A DNA stretch of 64,000 nucleotides, taken from positions 1-64,000 of the forward strand of contig JAVTVY010020249.1 in NCBI GenBank assembly GCA_036873755.1, given 5' to 3'. This DNA is from Hanleya hanleyi. Taxonomy: Eukaryota; Mollusca; Polyplacophora; Lepidopleurida; Hanleyidae. Of this stretch, positions 41,907 to 55,600 are shown piece after piece. Numbering within the stretch: position 1 is the stretch's first letter; every line of letters begins with the position of its first letter. The translations under genes and the position numbers were made by a program. The notes beneath the pieces were generated by a model that worked only from the letters and a program-made list of their open reading frames with translations, ran no database searches and had not been told where the DNA came from.

Positions 41907-43527
41907 AAGAAGCGATCCGAGATTGCTTAATTGTACGCCCCCATCCCTTCCGCTTTAGCCCCGCCATTGTTCTGTTCTGTATTGGTTGATATTGCACGGA
42001 CAAGAAACCCAGACGGACAGAGCACTTTACTTTGCACAACTACAAGGCACGGGCCTCATATCATGCAAATTTCATGCTTGTCCATACAATATGGACCGAG
42101 ATCCAGCCTGGACAAATGTATATATATCTCCCATTCACTAAGGTTTGAAGAACAAAGGACCATAACTCTTGAAAATATAACCGAAACGCAGACAAACTTT
42201 ACGCTGCATAACTATGGGGCATTGACCACATATCATGCAAATTTCATACTTGTCCATACAATATTAACCGAGATCCAGCCCGGACAAGTCCCAATTCACG
42301 ACCTGGACAAATATATATATATCTCCCATTCAATAAGGTTTGAAGAACAAAGGGTCATAACTCTTGAAAATATACGCGAAACGCGGAGAAACTTCACGCT
42401 GCACAACTACAGGGCACTGGCCACATATCATGCAAATTTCATAATTGTCCATACAATATTAACCAAGATCCAGCCCGGACAAGTCCCAATTCACGAAGAT
42501 TTCAGGAACCAAGAGCCAGAACTCTTGAAAATATAAGCGAAACGGAGAGAAACTTTACGCTGCACCAGTATGGGGCACTGACCACATATCATGCAAATTT
42601 CATACTTGTCCATACAATATTAACCGAAATCCAGCCCGGACAACTCCTAATTCACAAAGATTTCAAGAACGAAGGGCCATAACTCTTGCAAATATACGGG
42701 AAACACGGAGAAATTTCACAGTGCACAAGTACAGGGCACTGACCACATATCGTGCAAATTTAATAATTTTCCATACGATATTAACCGAGATCCAGCCCGG
42801 GCAAGTCCCAATTCACAAAGATTTCAAGAACAAAGGGCCATAACTCTTGAAAATACACGCGAAACACGGAGAAACTTCACGCTGAACAACTACAGGGCAC
42901 TGGCCACATATCATGCAAATGTCATAATTGTCCATACAATATTAACCAAGACACAGCCCGGACAAGTCCCAATTCACGAAAATTTCAGGAACCAGGAGCC
43001 ATAACTCTTGAAAATATAAGCGAAACGGAGAGAAACTTTACACTGCACAAGTATGGGGCACTGACCACATATCATGCAAATTTCATACTTGTCCATACAA
43101 TATTAACCGAAATCCAGCCCGGACAACTGCTAATTCACAAAGATTTCAAGAACGAAGGGCCATAACTCTTGCAAATATAAGCGAAACACGGAGAAATTTC
43201 ACAGTGCACAAGTACAGGGCACTGACCACATATCGTGCAAATTTCATAATTGTCCATACAATATTAACCAAGACCCAGCCCGGACAAGTCTCAATTCACG
43301 GAGATTTCAGAAACCAAGGGCCATAACTCTTGAAAATATAACCGAAACTCGAGAAAAACTCTACGCTGCACAACTACGAGACACTGGCCACATTTCATGC
43401 AAGTTTCAATCCTGTCCATCAAATATTAACCGAGATATTGCGCGGACAAGAAATTAGGACGGACAGACGGACAAAGCGATCGCTATATGCCCCCCCCCCC
43501 CTCTAGGTAGAGGGGGGGGGGGCATAA
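41907..43527. mobile_element. Pearl-like element with eight approximately 160-bp core repeats
   Basis: A 5' unit (GAAGCGATCCGAGATTGC) is followed by units with CCATAACTCTTGAAAAT near 42163, 42353, 42517, 42677, 42838, 43001, 43160 and 43320. A short GGACGGACAGACGGAC microsatellite and a poly-C/poly-G hairpin ending in GGCATAA follow. This is the layout of pearl elements described in bivalves (a Helitron-like non-autonomous group). A sister copy lies at 56754-58228. Confidence 0.8.
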
Positions 43528-43529
43528 TG

Positions 43530-44290
43530 AGTCTGCCAGGCGACACCTTGATGAAATATCTTCCTGAAGCTTAGTGGTCGGGACGAGAGCAATTTGTGTG
43601 AATAAAACCAAGACCTTCACAGGTTTGTAATTTCAGTTTTGAGTGTATCTATCTAGCACCAAAGACTATGTCAGCAGTTTTCAAGGAGATACCTGTCAGG
43701 GTTGGAGGCAGTGGCATATAATGTAAAGATGTGATCACCATCTAATAGCAGCTAGTGTTATCCTGCAAGTAGTGCAGCAACTTGGAATGCATGGATGTGG
43801 GAGAGTTAACTTCAAAACAATAGTGCCTGTGGTGTGCTACCTTGATATTCACAGCATGTCTGATGATCTGAGGTGGTGTACAGAGGTGGAGCACAGGATA
43901 CAGACCGTACCTGATGCACAAGGAGGGAGGGTCACCAGCGGGCACCAATTGCCAGTGATCTTCCAGTAAATGGAGACTTGAATAATTTATGTCTACTCAA
44001 TAATGCATTAATTATTCTCTTTGCAGTTTCCTGTATTGTGTTTTTGAGCAAAGATGAACTACCCATGAAAAAAGAGCGAAAATTTGATTACCTGTTACTT
44101 GAGACAGGTAACTTATTTTTCTACCTGTCTCATGACAAAAGTATCAGTCAGAGACAGGTGGACAGGTGTTAATTTCGACCCCCGTTTCCCAGAGGTGCAG
44201 GAGTATACAGGGCAGTGGATACAGGTATTGTCCATCCTACTAGTACCTCATACACTACCTCTGTGTTGGTTGTAACTTTTGGCAATTTTA
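43530..44290. other. No recognisable gene
   Basis: Short unrelated frames only. Confidence 0.35.
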
Positions 44291-44720
44291 GGCTATACAT
44301 TTATGTGTGGACACACAAAGAGGCATAACATTTCCACCTTCATTGAAGCATTTAAGCGCCTAAAACCAGAAAAAGTTTTATATGGCTATCATCAAATCCC
44401 AGTGGTGACAGAGGATATAGAGAAGACCTGTGGGAACAGAGCAGTTATTCCAATTCACACATAGGCCCTTTGGACTATATAATGCCCCAGCAGCCTTCCC
44501 GAGGGTGATGGAGTACATAATTAGAGAGGATCTAACTAGATGATTTCCTGGTGTTTGCCTTGTCCTTTCCAGAGATGATACAGAGGCTGAACATCGTACT
44601 TCTGGGCAATCAAGGAGATCAAGACCTAAAAGTCAAACCAGGAAAGTGCCACCTCCTTGAACACCAAACATAGTTTTCAGGTCATGTATTGATAAAGCAG
44701 GAACAGATCTGGAAAATACA
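44290..44720 (+). pseudogene. Ty3/gypsy reverse transcriptase fragment
   Basis: In shifting frames: YHQIPV, PFGLYNAPAAFPRVM and DDFLVFALSF, the order found around the RT catalytic box (one Asp pair preserved). No other domains; heavily decayed. Confidence 0.75.
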
Positions 44721-44960
44721 TAATGTTGTGTTCAAGCCTTGTGGATGTATGATACTAACCATGTGATATAACTTACCACATGGTCTAATACTAATATTTC
44801 AATCATTTTTAGATCACTGAAGATCATTTTCTTTTGCCAACTTCTTGTGAAGAGTTTTGAACAACCACAGATGAATATTGGCAAACTGTTATTTGGAATA
44901 AGGTTCTTTTGTATGTTTTCCAGTGATTGAATTATTAGAGACATTACAATACAAACTTGA

Positions 44961-45568
44961 AACAGCTGCATTTCATCAATACACGGCATGTAGTAACAGC
45001 TGCATTTCATCAATACACGGCATGTAGTAACAGCTGCATTTCATCAATACACGGCATGTAGTAACAGCTGCATTTCATCAATACACGGCATGTAGTAACA
45101 GCTGCATTTCATCAATACACGGCATGTAGCAACAGCTGCATTTCATCAATACACGGCATGTAGTAACAGCTGCATTTCATCAATACACGGCATGTAGTAA
45201 CAGCTGCATTTCATCAATACACGGCATGTAGTAACAGCTGCATTTCATCAATACACGGCATGTAGTAACAGCTGCATTTCATCAATACACGGCATGTAGT
45301 AACAGCTGCATTTCATCAATACACGGCATGTAGCAACAGCTGCATTTCATCAATACACGGCATGTAGTAACAGCTGCATTTCATCAATACACGGCATGTA
45401 GTAACAGCTGCATTTCATCAATACACGGCATGTAGTAACAGCTGCATTTCATCAATACACGGCATGTAGTAACAGCTGCATTTCATCAATGCAGGCATGT
45501 AGTAACAGCTGCATTTCATCAATACACGGCATGTAGTAACAGCTGCATTTCATCAATACACGGCATGT
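44961..45568. repeat. 34-bp satellite, about 18 units (block 1)
   Basis: Unit starts AACAGCTGCATTTCATCAAT and ends GGCATGTAGT. Variants with GTAGC occur exactly six units apart (about 45129 and 45333), and one unit is 1 bp short near 45490. Confidence 0.95.
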
Positions 45569-45890
45569 AAGTGAGTGAATAGAATTTAACGTCGCTTTCA
45601 ACAATATTTCAGCTATATCACGACGAACCAACTAAGCACCACCCAGCCCAGTTGCTTTCCTGCTACTTCAAAGAAGAGATCTTTGAAGCAGCATGGAACC
45701 AGACACCCTCCATCCACCCTATAAAACACTGAGGACAGCACACAAGACACAGACAGGACGTTTACATGGTGCAATAAAGACAAGTGATATTACAGTGCTA
45801 GCCACCACATTATCAAGTTCCTGTTGCTTCTCAGCAAAGTGCATTGAAGCAACAGGAACCTGTGCCCACCGGACACCCACCAACCACCCG
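45569..45890. mobile_element. Unique insert inside the satellite with a SINE-like head
   Basis: AAGTGAGTGAATAGAATTTAACGTCGC...AATATTTCAGCTATATCACG resembles the start of a widespread molluscan repeat. The rest is non-coding. CCTGTTGCTTC and GAAGCAACAGG form an inverted pair near 45820 and 45845. Confidence 0.4.
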
Positions 45891-46315
45891 CTACACGGCA
45901 TGTAGTAACAGCTGCATTTCATCAATACACGGCATGTAGTAACAGCTGCATTTCATCAATACACGGCATGTAGTAACAGCTGCATTTCATCAATACACGG
46001 CATGTAGTAACAGCTGCATTTCATCAATACACGGCATGTAGTAACAGCTGCATTTCATCAATACACGGCATGTAGCAACAGCTGCATTTCATCAATACAC
46101 GGCATGTAGTAACAGCTGCATTTCATCAATACACGGCATGTAGTAACAGCTGCATTTCATCAATACACGGCATGTAGTAACAGCTGCATTTCATCAATAC
46201 ACGGCATGTAGTAACAGCTGCATTTCATCAATACACGGCATGTAGTAACAGCTGCATTTCATCAATACACGGCATGTAGTAACAGCTGCATTTCATCAAT
46301 ACACGGCATGTAGTA
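45891..46315. repeat. 34-bp satellite, about 12 units (block 2)
   Basis: Same unit and phase family as 44961-45568. Confidence 0.95.
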
Positions 46316-46737
46316 TGGCCTAGAAATTGTTCACACAATTCTGAGTTTATTTCCACAAATATAGGACGAAGTTATTGGGGAGTAGGGGGGGGGGGGATGC
46401 ACAGGGAGGGAAATGAAGCTTTGACTTTAATAAAAAGAGTCCATATGTGCGCAATATTTGATAAAAATCAAAGTCAATAATGAGATCCCACATGGAGCAG
46501 CATAGACAACATGTTTAAATATCTTGAGTGAAACTTGCAAGCCTTCCATACATTAGCTATCCGATTAATATGCACTCAAACCAAATCAATAAAACATAGT
46601 CATTTATAATATGTGCGCCAGCAGAAACCTGTTATGTCAAAACAACCGAGACTTTAATAAGAAAATATAAATGATTAGGCACTACTGAGTGAGCCAGTCA
46701 ACCCTAGGAACAAAGGAACAAGAGCATTATGGTCTCC

Positions 46738-47443
46738 AATATACGCCTGCACATATATACCTTTATACGCCTGCACATATATACCTTTATACGCCTGCAC
46801 ATATATACCTTTATACGCCTGCACATACATACCTTTATACGCCTGCACATACATACCTTTATACGCCTGCACATATATACCTTTATACGCCTGCACATAT
46901 ATACCTTTATACGCCTGCACATATATACCTTTATACGCCTGCACATATATACCTTTATACGCCTGCACATATATACCTTTATACGCCTGCACATATATAC
47001 CTTTATACGCCTGCACATATATACCTTTATACGCCTGCACATATATATCCTTTATACGCCTGCACATATATACGCCTGCACATATATATACCCTGCACAT
47101 ATATACCTTTATACGCCTGCACATATATACTTTTATACGCCGCACATATATACCTTTATACGCCTGCACATATATACCTTTATACGCCTGCACATATATA
47201 CCTTTATACGCCTGCACATATATACCTTTATACGCCTGCACATACATACCTTTATACGCCTGCACATACATACCTTTATACGCCTGCACATATATACCTT
47301 TATACGCCTGCACATATATACCTTTATACGCCTGCACATATATACCTTTATACGCCTGCACATATATACCTTTATACGCCTGCACATATATACCTTTATA
47401 CGCCTGCACATATATACCTTTATACGCCTGCACATATATACCT
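46738..47443. repeat. 24-bp satellite, about 29 units
   Basis: Unit contains TATACCTTTATACGCC and CTGCACATA. Because 24 is divisible by 3, several frames on both strands stay open as 8-residue repeats (up to 279 codons). The order of two variant units (ACATACATACC) repeats at 46825-46860 and 47240-47275, so a larger segment was duplicated. Confidence 0.95.
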
Positions 47444-47569
47444 TCGGCGGAAGATATCAGAACAAGAGATACAACTTGGAAAACTTTTCGAGAACCTAGC
47501 CATTATCCCTCAAGATATTTTGCAATAACTAGAATTTGATCATGATAAATTAGTTCAAGGTCTAATTGG

Positions 47570-47840
47570 AAAGGTCTAGTCCATCACCAGTTGCATATAT
47601 AGATGACTTTGTAGATCCTAGACGTATTACTTCAAAGATGGTCATCTTCAATAAGCTACTGACCCATTGCCAGTTAAATATATTATATGAATTTGGAAAG
47701 CCTGACAATACTCAAGCTGTGAGTACAAGAGATATTGTGTTAACAAGCAAGATGGACCGACAGACGGACAGACGGGCAGACCATGCAGACAATCCCTTTG
47801 GCCAAAATTGAGTGAGGGGTAAACATCAATAGGATTCTTC
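47570..47840. mobile_element. Fragment of a pearl-like repeat
   Basis: GGACCGACAGACGGACAGACGGGCAGACC microsatellite-type tail with typical GTGAGGGGTAAA 3' sequence, as at 56700. Confidence 0.4.
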
Positions 47841-47847
47841 TTCGCCA

Positions 47848-48070
47848 TCACACTCAAACATATCACACTCTATATCTATTAACTGTACTTATAGCATAAA
47901 CATATCACACTCTATATCTATTAACTGTACTTATAGCATAAACATATCACACTCTATATCTATTAACTGTACTTATAGCATAAACATATCACACTCTATA
48001 TCTATTAACTGTACTTATAGCATAAACATATCACACTCTATATCTATTAACTGTACTTATAGCATAAACA
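47848..48070. repeat. 42-bp tandem repeat, about 5 units
   Basis: AACATATCACACTCTATATC with TTAACTGTACTTATAGCAT in exact tandem. Confidence 0.92.
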
Positions 48071-48582
48071 TATCAATCTTCAATGATTTACTCATCTTCG
48101 GCCACAGTGACACTGATTTTTTAGCTTTTGACCTGAAAGCTAATAGGGTTCCTCTTTGCACCATGAGTAAGGTACACTCAAAGATTGGCATCGCACGGAC
48201 AGACAGATAGAAGGATGGAAATGTGATCGCAATATAAAACCATCGACATGCGTATAAAAATGATACTACTGACAAATGATTTCAAAAGACAGCGTATACT
48301 GAACCAGATAATAAGACGAACAAATTAATTATATAAACAATGTCATGTTCAATTGAATCATAAACTAAATTTTCAATCTCTGGAATGAAATCAAATAACA
48401 ATTCAAGTACTCTAGCCAGGCAATTATGGTCATCTCTTACGGCCATGCCAAATTTCAACAACACTCAATTGGATAAACTCACACTGTGCAAATTGTGTAC
48501 ATTTATATAATATACAGTAGATTTGTATGGTAGTATTGGATATAAAATATATGTCGTTCTGCTTTCTTCAATATGAATCAAT

Positions 48583-48655
48583 GTGAGTGTGAGTGTGAGT
48601 GTGAGTGTGAGTGTGAATGTGAGTGTGAATGTGAGTGTGAGTGTGAGTGTACAGG
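48583..48655. repeat. GTGAGT hexamer microsatellite
   Basis: Twelve or so copies of GTGAGT/GTGAAT. Confidence 0.9.
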
Positions 48656-49029
48656 ACTGTTAAGGTGATAGATCTTAATGTGATCAAGTACATAATGAGC
48701 ATTAATATTTCACGTAGAATTAATTAATCACATATTAACCATTAATTAATCACATATTAACCAGTCATGAATTCTATGCTCAGGGATTCTACAGCCATAC
48801 TCAGATCATTATGGTTGGTATCCACACACAGACATTATCAAGCATGATTGACAAGTAGTCTGTGACGTTGTAAGAGAATATGCAGATAATGGAAATTACT
48901 CCGACTGCACAGTTTACTTGAGGCAGGCCTCAATAACAGTCCCATCATTTACCATGATTGGTGATGACTTGAAGAAAGGTTTTCAGCTTTTTAATGGAAC
49001 TATATTACACCTACAAAAATGAAAGGAAG

Positions 49030-49330
49030 GAATTAGAAACAATAGGTCATATATGATCATATATAAATACAAGTCATTTATAGATCATGTTTAGGTCATA
49101 CAGGAGTTGTGTAGGTCATATATAAGTTATGTATAGGTCATATATGGGTCCTGTGTATGTCATGAAAAGGTTACCTATAGGTCATGTATAAGTAATATAT
49201 AGGTCATGTATATGTAATGTTTAAGTCACATATAATAGGTCAAGTATAGTTCATATATAGGTCATCTATAATGTCATATTTAGGTCATGTATGTCATATA
49301 CAAGTGATCTATAGGTCACATACCTGGCAT
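49030..49330. repeat. Degenerate TATAGGTCAT repeat
   Basis: Irregular units of 12-20 bp built on (T)ATAGGTCATGTATA. It lies downstream of the last identified PSMD9 exon, probably in an intron. Confidence 0.7.
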
Positions 49331-49590
49331 TTAATAGGGCTGGTAGTGTACAGATACCCTCAAATTGTAAACAGCAGTTCAAATGTTGTCAATCAAGTTG
49401 TATTTCCAACATTAAAATACAATATACATGTACATGTTGGATAGATTGACTGGTATGAGTAAACGAAGCTGTTTCAATGATTGACTGGATATGTGTTGGC
49501 ATATTACAATTTATAGTGATTTAAGGCCACTGCAAGTTATTGGGGTGCTTCTAAATTATACACTGACAGAACCTTATTATGTAATCTTAC

Positions 49591-49679
49591 CCCAGTAAGC
49601 CCCGCCCACTCCAAGTTTGTGGTGTTAATCCCAGATGCATCTTTGTTCCTTCTCTGATTACTGTAACTGGTAAACTTCT
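49591..49679 (-). CDS. PSMD9: PSMD9 exon (C-terminal PDZ part)
   Basis: Acceptor TTTTTTTTCCGCAG before AGAAGTTTACC; donor GTAAGA after CTTACTGGG. It encodes [17 protein letters not shown] and WSGRGLLG. Its first codon joins in phase to the end of exon 50600-50701. Confidence 0.88.
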
Positions 49680-52600
49680 CTGCGGAAAAAAAATATTTAT
49701 TTACTGCAGTTAATAGCCATACCAATGAGATGTTCTCAATTCAGAACATTATGTTAGGCAGACTGAGTCACTACAGTAGATGATTCACCATATTCTATAT
49801 GGGATAAATATATTCTATAACATCAAACACAAGACACATGAATATATCACTGCTGATCTACTTCAAAGCAAGCTATCATGTAATCTGATATAAAAATAAC
49901 CAATCTATCAGATAACATTAGACAATTATGCCAGTTTTGAACAATGTTAAATGGAACATAACAGGGCTTGCTTTTCCACAGTAATCCAGTCAGCAGTAAT
50001 CCACAGTAATCCAGAGTCAGCACTCCCACAGTAATCCAGAGTAAGCACTCCCACAGTAATCCAGAGTCAGCACTCCCACAGTAATCCAGTCAGCACTCCC
50101 ACAGTAATCCAGTCAGCACTCCCACAGTAATCCAGAGTCAGCACTCCCACAGTAATTCAGTCAGCACTCCCACAGTAATCCAGAGTCAGCACTCCCACAG
50201 TAATCCAGTCAGCACTCCCACAGTAATCCAGAGTCAGCACTCCCACAGTAATCCAGAGTCAGCACTCCCACAGTAATCCAGAGTCAGCACTCCCACAAAA
50301 TAATTCATGAGAATCAAATAGATTCCTGTACAATTTTAGCAATTTGTATAGAAATGATAGCTCAAGGATTCCTGTGGATTGCAGTACATCTAAATTGTGA
50401 GAATCTGTTTGGATTACTGTGGATTCTGATGAAAAGCAAGGCCTGCATAATTTGATACCATATATCAATGGTCAGTAATTTTTTTTGGTAAAGTTTTGAC
50501 AGTCTATATACTAAGTGCTGGTTTACTGTATATAACATACAGACTTTCTGTTACAACAGTGTGTATCATCAGTGGCCTATATGATATACATGTACTTACC
50601 CCTTTACTGTGTTGTACAGCTGTAGCAATATTTTGTAAGGTCTGAAAATTTTCTGTTGTTATTGAGCCAAACTGGATTAATTCATCATTGACTTCAAGGC
50701 CCTGAAATATAAGTCCCATTTTTAGCAGAAGAGAATGATGGGTTAATTATTCTGCCAATACTGGAGATGCATAATTAAACATGAACCTTGTAAAGCGCTG
50801 AGAACACATCAGCCTTGAATGTAATTAACTAGGGTCTATGGTGATGGTGACAATAAGCAATTGGTGAATGGTAATGATTTTCAAGAGATATGATGGTAAA
50901 AAGCAATTAGATGACAAACATATCAACTTTGACCTGGTGATATAGCAAACAAGAGCCCAAGGGGCTTCAATATACGCCCATAAATCTGGAATTACATTGG
51001 TCCAAATTTCAAGGTTGTTTACTAGCCTTGATTCCAATTGGTAGCTATCAATCCAGAGAAAGGTCTACAATTTCGTGCTTCCGACAATGTAACATATATC
51101 ACATCTTAGACTGAATGATAAACTAATATGAGCTTAACTCTTAGTAACAACTGGGACGAATATTAAAGGGATATGAAACGTACCCCAACATCAAAGGCGC
51201 CGCCGCGAGCTCCCGCTGAACGTATGTCTCGCCTGCCAGGTCTCGCGCTCTACGCGCGTGAGCCTTTGCATCGCCTAGTTTTCGTCACGAATTCATTCCA
51301 GATTTTACCAGATTTTACCAGATTTACAGACGTTCTTCTGCAGTAATTTGCATGAGATTATTTGATCGAGACGGGTACTATTTTGAGAGAAGAAACTTTT
51401 GAGGGATTTTCATCGAAAAGATGCATATTTTCATGACAACTTTCGACCGCTCTGCGCTGCCGATAACTGAGCGGCTGGAGCGGCGAGGAAAAACTCATTT
51501 TTCCCCTTCTTTGTGATCAAACTTCTCATTTATCTCAATTTTTGAAGTATATCTGTGCTAGTTTTTACAAAATATGGAAGCATGTCATTGACAGTACGCA
51601 AAATATTTTAATTTTCCATTTTCGTTTTTGTAAATAATTGCTCGTGAAAATCGTAAAAATGCCAAATATGTAGAATTTTGAACAAATCTCACAATTCTTG
51701 TACGTTTTTGTGATTGAACTACTCTTTTGGGTCATATGTTTTTTTAGATTTTTTTTCTCTGTGCACTAGTTTTGTTTCTTGTCGTTTGCATGATGTATTC
51801 CTTTTGCCACTCGTTAAGCTGTAAAGGATTTTTTTTTGTCACCAATCTTGGCCTAAATTCAGTTGACTGGCGTTCACGTTAATGGAGCCTTGTTGACAAG
51901 CACGTGTATTCGCCCAGCATTGACCAGCGAAACAGGGCGAGACTCGCAGCGAAGCACACGTGACAGTCTTTTGCACACAAAAGCCAATCAGTGACGAGGC
52001 GTACTAATTAACCAATCACTAATCACTCATTAACATATCAATTAGCGAGACAAACCCTAGTTCAAAGAGGGGAGCCGCGTTTCATATCCCTCTATACTCG
52101 TCCCAGGTAACAAGTTGACCTTGAATCAAGAGTCAAGAGCTCACATATCCAATACTGAAATCGACAATAGTCAAACACAAGAAAATAGTAGTTTTCCTGC
52201 AAATGGATTTCTTTCAGGCGAGAGAATTTTTCATGAACAGGGCTGCACAAATTGCGCGAACAAAAGGTTTGGTTATGCAATTTTCATTATGCGTAACCCA
52301 TTTTCAGTTCACTTGAATTATGGATATTAACCTGTATACAATAGTGATGGGTTATGCAAATCAGAGAAGGGTTACTCAAAAAATTTTAGCGGAACCCATA
52401 TTTGGGCTAAGCAGAATTTTCAATTTGTGCAGTCCTGATGAAGGAAGAAGAAAGTGATGAAGTAAATATTTGTTCTTGAGTTAATAAACAGGTATGAAGT
52501 TCATAAAGGACCCCTCTCCCTGTTAAATTAGTAAATGTATGGTTTTTATTTCACAACAGTTTAACTAAATGTACCTGTTTCAAACATGGGAGACTCAAAC

Positions 52601-55600
52601 TCCACAGGACAAATGTCATGTACATGTATGGGGGAGAACTCTGAATATTCCAACCTACATATAACACATAAGAGTCGGCTAAACTTGATTCAGTTTTGGG
52701 GGACTGTGACCTTGACCTTTGACAAATTGATCTCAAAATGTATGGCTCCTCTTTGCCATGCGAGTAAGGTATCGCATGGACACCAAATGTTAATGGATAA
52801 ATGGACAGAACGCAACAACGCATTACACGACTTCGTCTTCGACAGGCATATGAAAATGTGACTTTTGATGATTTCTTGATTTTGGGGTCACAGTGACCTT
52901 GACCTTAATTTTGGTACACGACACGTCTTCTCTCAATGTATCAATGGACATAAAAAAATCATGGTTTTTATGAATTTCATGATTTTGGGGGTCACAGTGA
53001 CCTACACTATTGACCTTGACCTAAATTTTGGTACTTGACAAACCGTCTGTTACAACAATTTGGCAATTTGATGATCTATCAATGGACAAATAATCATGAT
53101 TTTTAACAATTTCACGATTTTGGGTCACAGTGACCTTTGACCTTGGCCTAATTTTTGGTATGCGACACTTCATTTCCCCCTATTGAATCCACTCACAAAC
53201 AACTAGTAATTTTTAATGATTTTCTGATTTTTAGGTCAAACTGACCTTTGACTTTGATTCTGGGGTCACAGTGGCCTTGTCTATTGATCTGGACCTAAAT
53301 TTTGGTACATGACAAAACCGCTCCCTGTAATTTCTCAATGGACTCAGAATATCATGATTTTTAACGATTTCACGATTTTGGGGTCACAGTGACCTTGACC
53401 TACATTTTCGTAGGTGACACATCGTGTCCAACTAATGTATCTACTGACACAAAAAAATGTTATTTTTAATAATTTCCTTATTTTGGGGTCACAGTGACCT
53501 TTGACCTTCGACCTATTTTTTGTTATGCGACACTTCATCACCCCCTATTGAATCCACTCACAAAAAATTAGAAATTTTTAATGATTTCCGGATTTTCTGG
53601 TCACACTGACCTTTGACCTCTGACCTCGACCTACATTTGGTATGCAACACATCATTCCCACCTAGGGCATCCACTCACCAAAAATTAGAACTATAGATAG
53701 AAAACTGACAATGATCAATGATTTCCTGATTTTAGGCAACAGTGACCTTTGACCTCTGACCTCAACCTCAATTTTGGTACGCGACACATCGTCTTCACCT
53801 AGTGTATCCACTCACAAAAAATTGCAACTGTGGATAGAAAACGTTCACAGATATAGACCGGACACGAACACTTCAGTGCTTTCCTGTTTTTGAGGCCAGT
53901 GACCTTTGACCTCTGACCTCGACCTTGATTTTGGTACGCGACACATCGTCTCCCCGTAGGGTATCCACTCACCAAAAATTAGAACTGTAGATAGAAAACT
54001 GTCCCAGATATAGACCGGACATGAGGGACGGACAGACGGACGGAAACCGCCATCACATAATACGTCCGCCTTTCGGCGGGCGTATAAAAATGGGTCAATC
54101 TGGAAGATTTTCAATAGGCTTCTTTTCCACAAACATATGCATGTGTGATCAAAGTTTGAGGTTCCTTGGCACAGTCATGTTAAAGATATGGTAAACAAGA
54201 TAGACAATCATACCTACATGATGACAATACCCCAAAGCTATTAGCAGTAACCCATGACCAGGTGTTTGTTTGATACTATCAGTTCAGTGAATTTGAATCA
54301 GTGAATCATGTCAAGGAGTTTGACTGCAACTTATACACGTCAGGAGGCTATAGTTGTGATTGTGAATTGTCGAACTTTATCTATACACCATGCAAACATA
54401 TTGTGACTGGTGACCTTGATGTGGTGAGTGATAAGGATCTGAAATTACTCCTGATGAAAGGACCTAAATATAGAGAGCCAAGAAGAATAAATCTGAAGGC
54501 CGACCAGAAGATAGTCCTGTCTGCATCAGAACAGTACGTTATTGATTGGTCTAAGCGAGAAAAAGTTGAACCTACAGTACTCGCTGATTGGCTGGACCTC
54601 ACCAAGAGCAAGGTCGCTGAAACAATCCGCCATATTGACAGAAGTACTCTTCCCCAAGCAAAACAAGTACTGAGAAACCTCAATTCGCAAGAAGTTCTAG
54701 CAAATCTCCAGAGTAAATTCGTCATAGTCCCAGCAGACAAAGCTCCGAATAATATAATATTCATATGTAAATATTACTATTACCAGGTGCTGGTTAAAGA
54801 ATTGAGTGTAGATATCTTCATCAAATACGTCTACTTACTCCCAAACTGCATTTACTCGGAAGATTTATTTAACAATCACAAAACTTTCTAGGGAAAGAGG
54901 TAGATTTATCTTCAAACTAATAATAACTATTATCATTCAAAATATATTTCGACTCAAATGCATAGAACTCATAATGTGTTAGATTTCATAAATGGTTCAA
55001 TGCACCACCAAGCTTCTTTCAACCCTATTGACGGTGGGCCCTTCAGGAGGTAAAAGCATTTTGTAAAAGGTATTGCCACTATTTCTAAGAACTCTGGCGT
55101 TGAATGTATGTGGATATTGAAAAAGTCAAAATGTCTTACGGAATAACTTGATACTAAACGTCACATACCGTACAGACATGTATCCACATGGGATTTCTCG
55201 ACTCTCTATACTACAATCCCTCATCAGGACCTTATTGACCGTATAAGTTCATTAATAGTATCTGTGTTCAAGAAAACTGATCGTAGATATATTAATGTCG
55301 GAAGCCATAAAGCATTCTTTAGCTCTACTACATACAAGAGATATCATTCATGGGATGTTTCTTTGTTTATACAGTTGCTTGAATTTCTCATTAAAAATAT
55401 CTATGTGAAATTTGGCAACACAATATATCAGCAGCATATAGGTATTCCAATGGGTACTAATTGTGCACCCCTGTTGGCTGACCTGTATCTGTTCTCTCAT
55501 GAATATGACTATAATGCAGGCGCTTTCAAAAACCGATCCATTCAAAGCCCGTTCCTTCTCATTCACCAAACGCTATATAGACGATCTTCTCGCTGTGGAT

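Noticed and set aside
44961..46315. Regular 34-bp repeats resembling a CRISPR array
   Set aside because: The units are directly contiguous with no unique spacers, and the genome is animal. It is a satellite.
46675..47528. Long open frames (252-279 codons) on both strands
   Set aside because: They are a by-product of a 24-bp repeat whose length is a multiple of three; frames on both strands are equally open.
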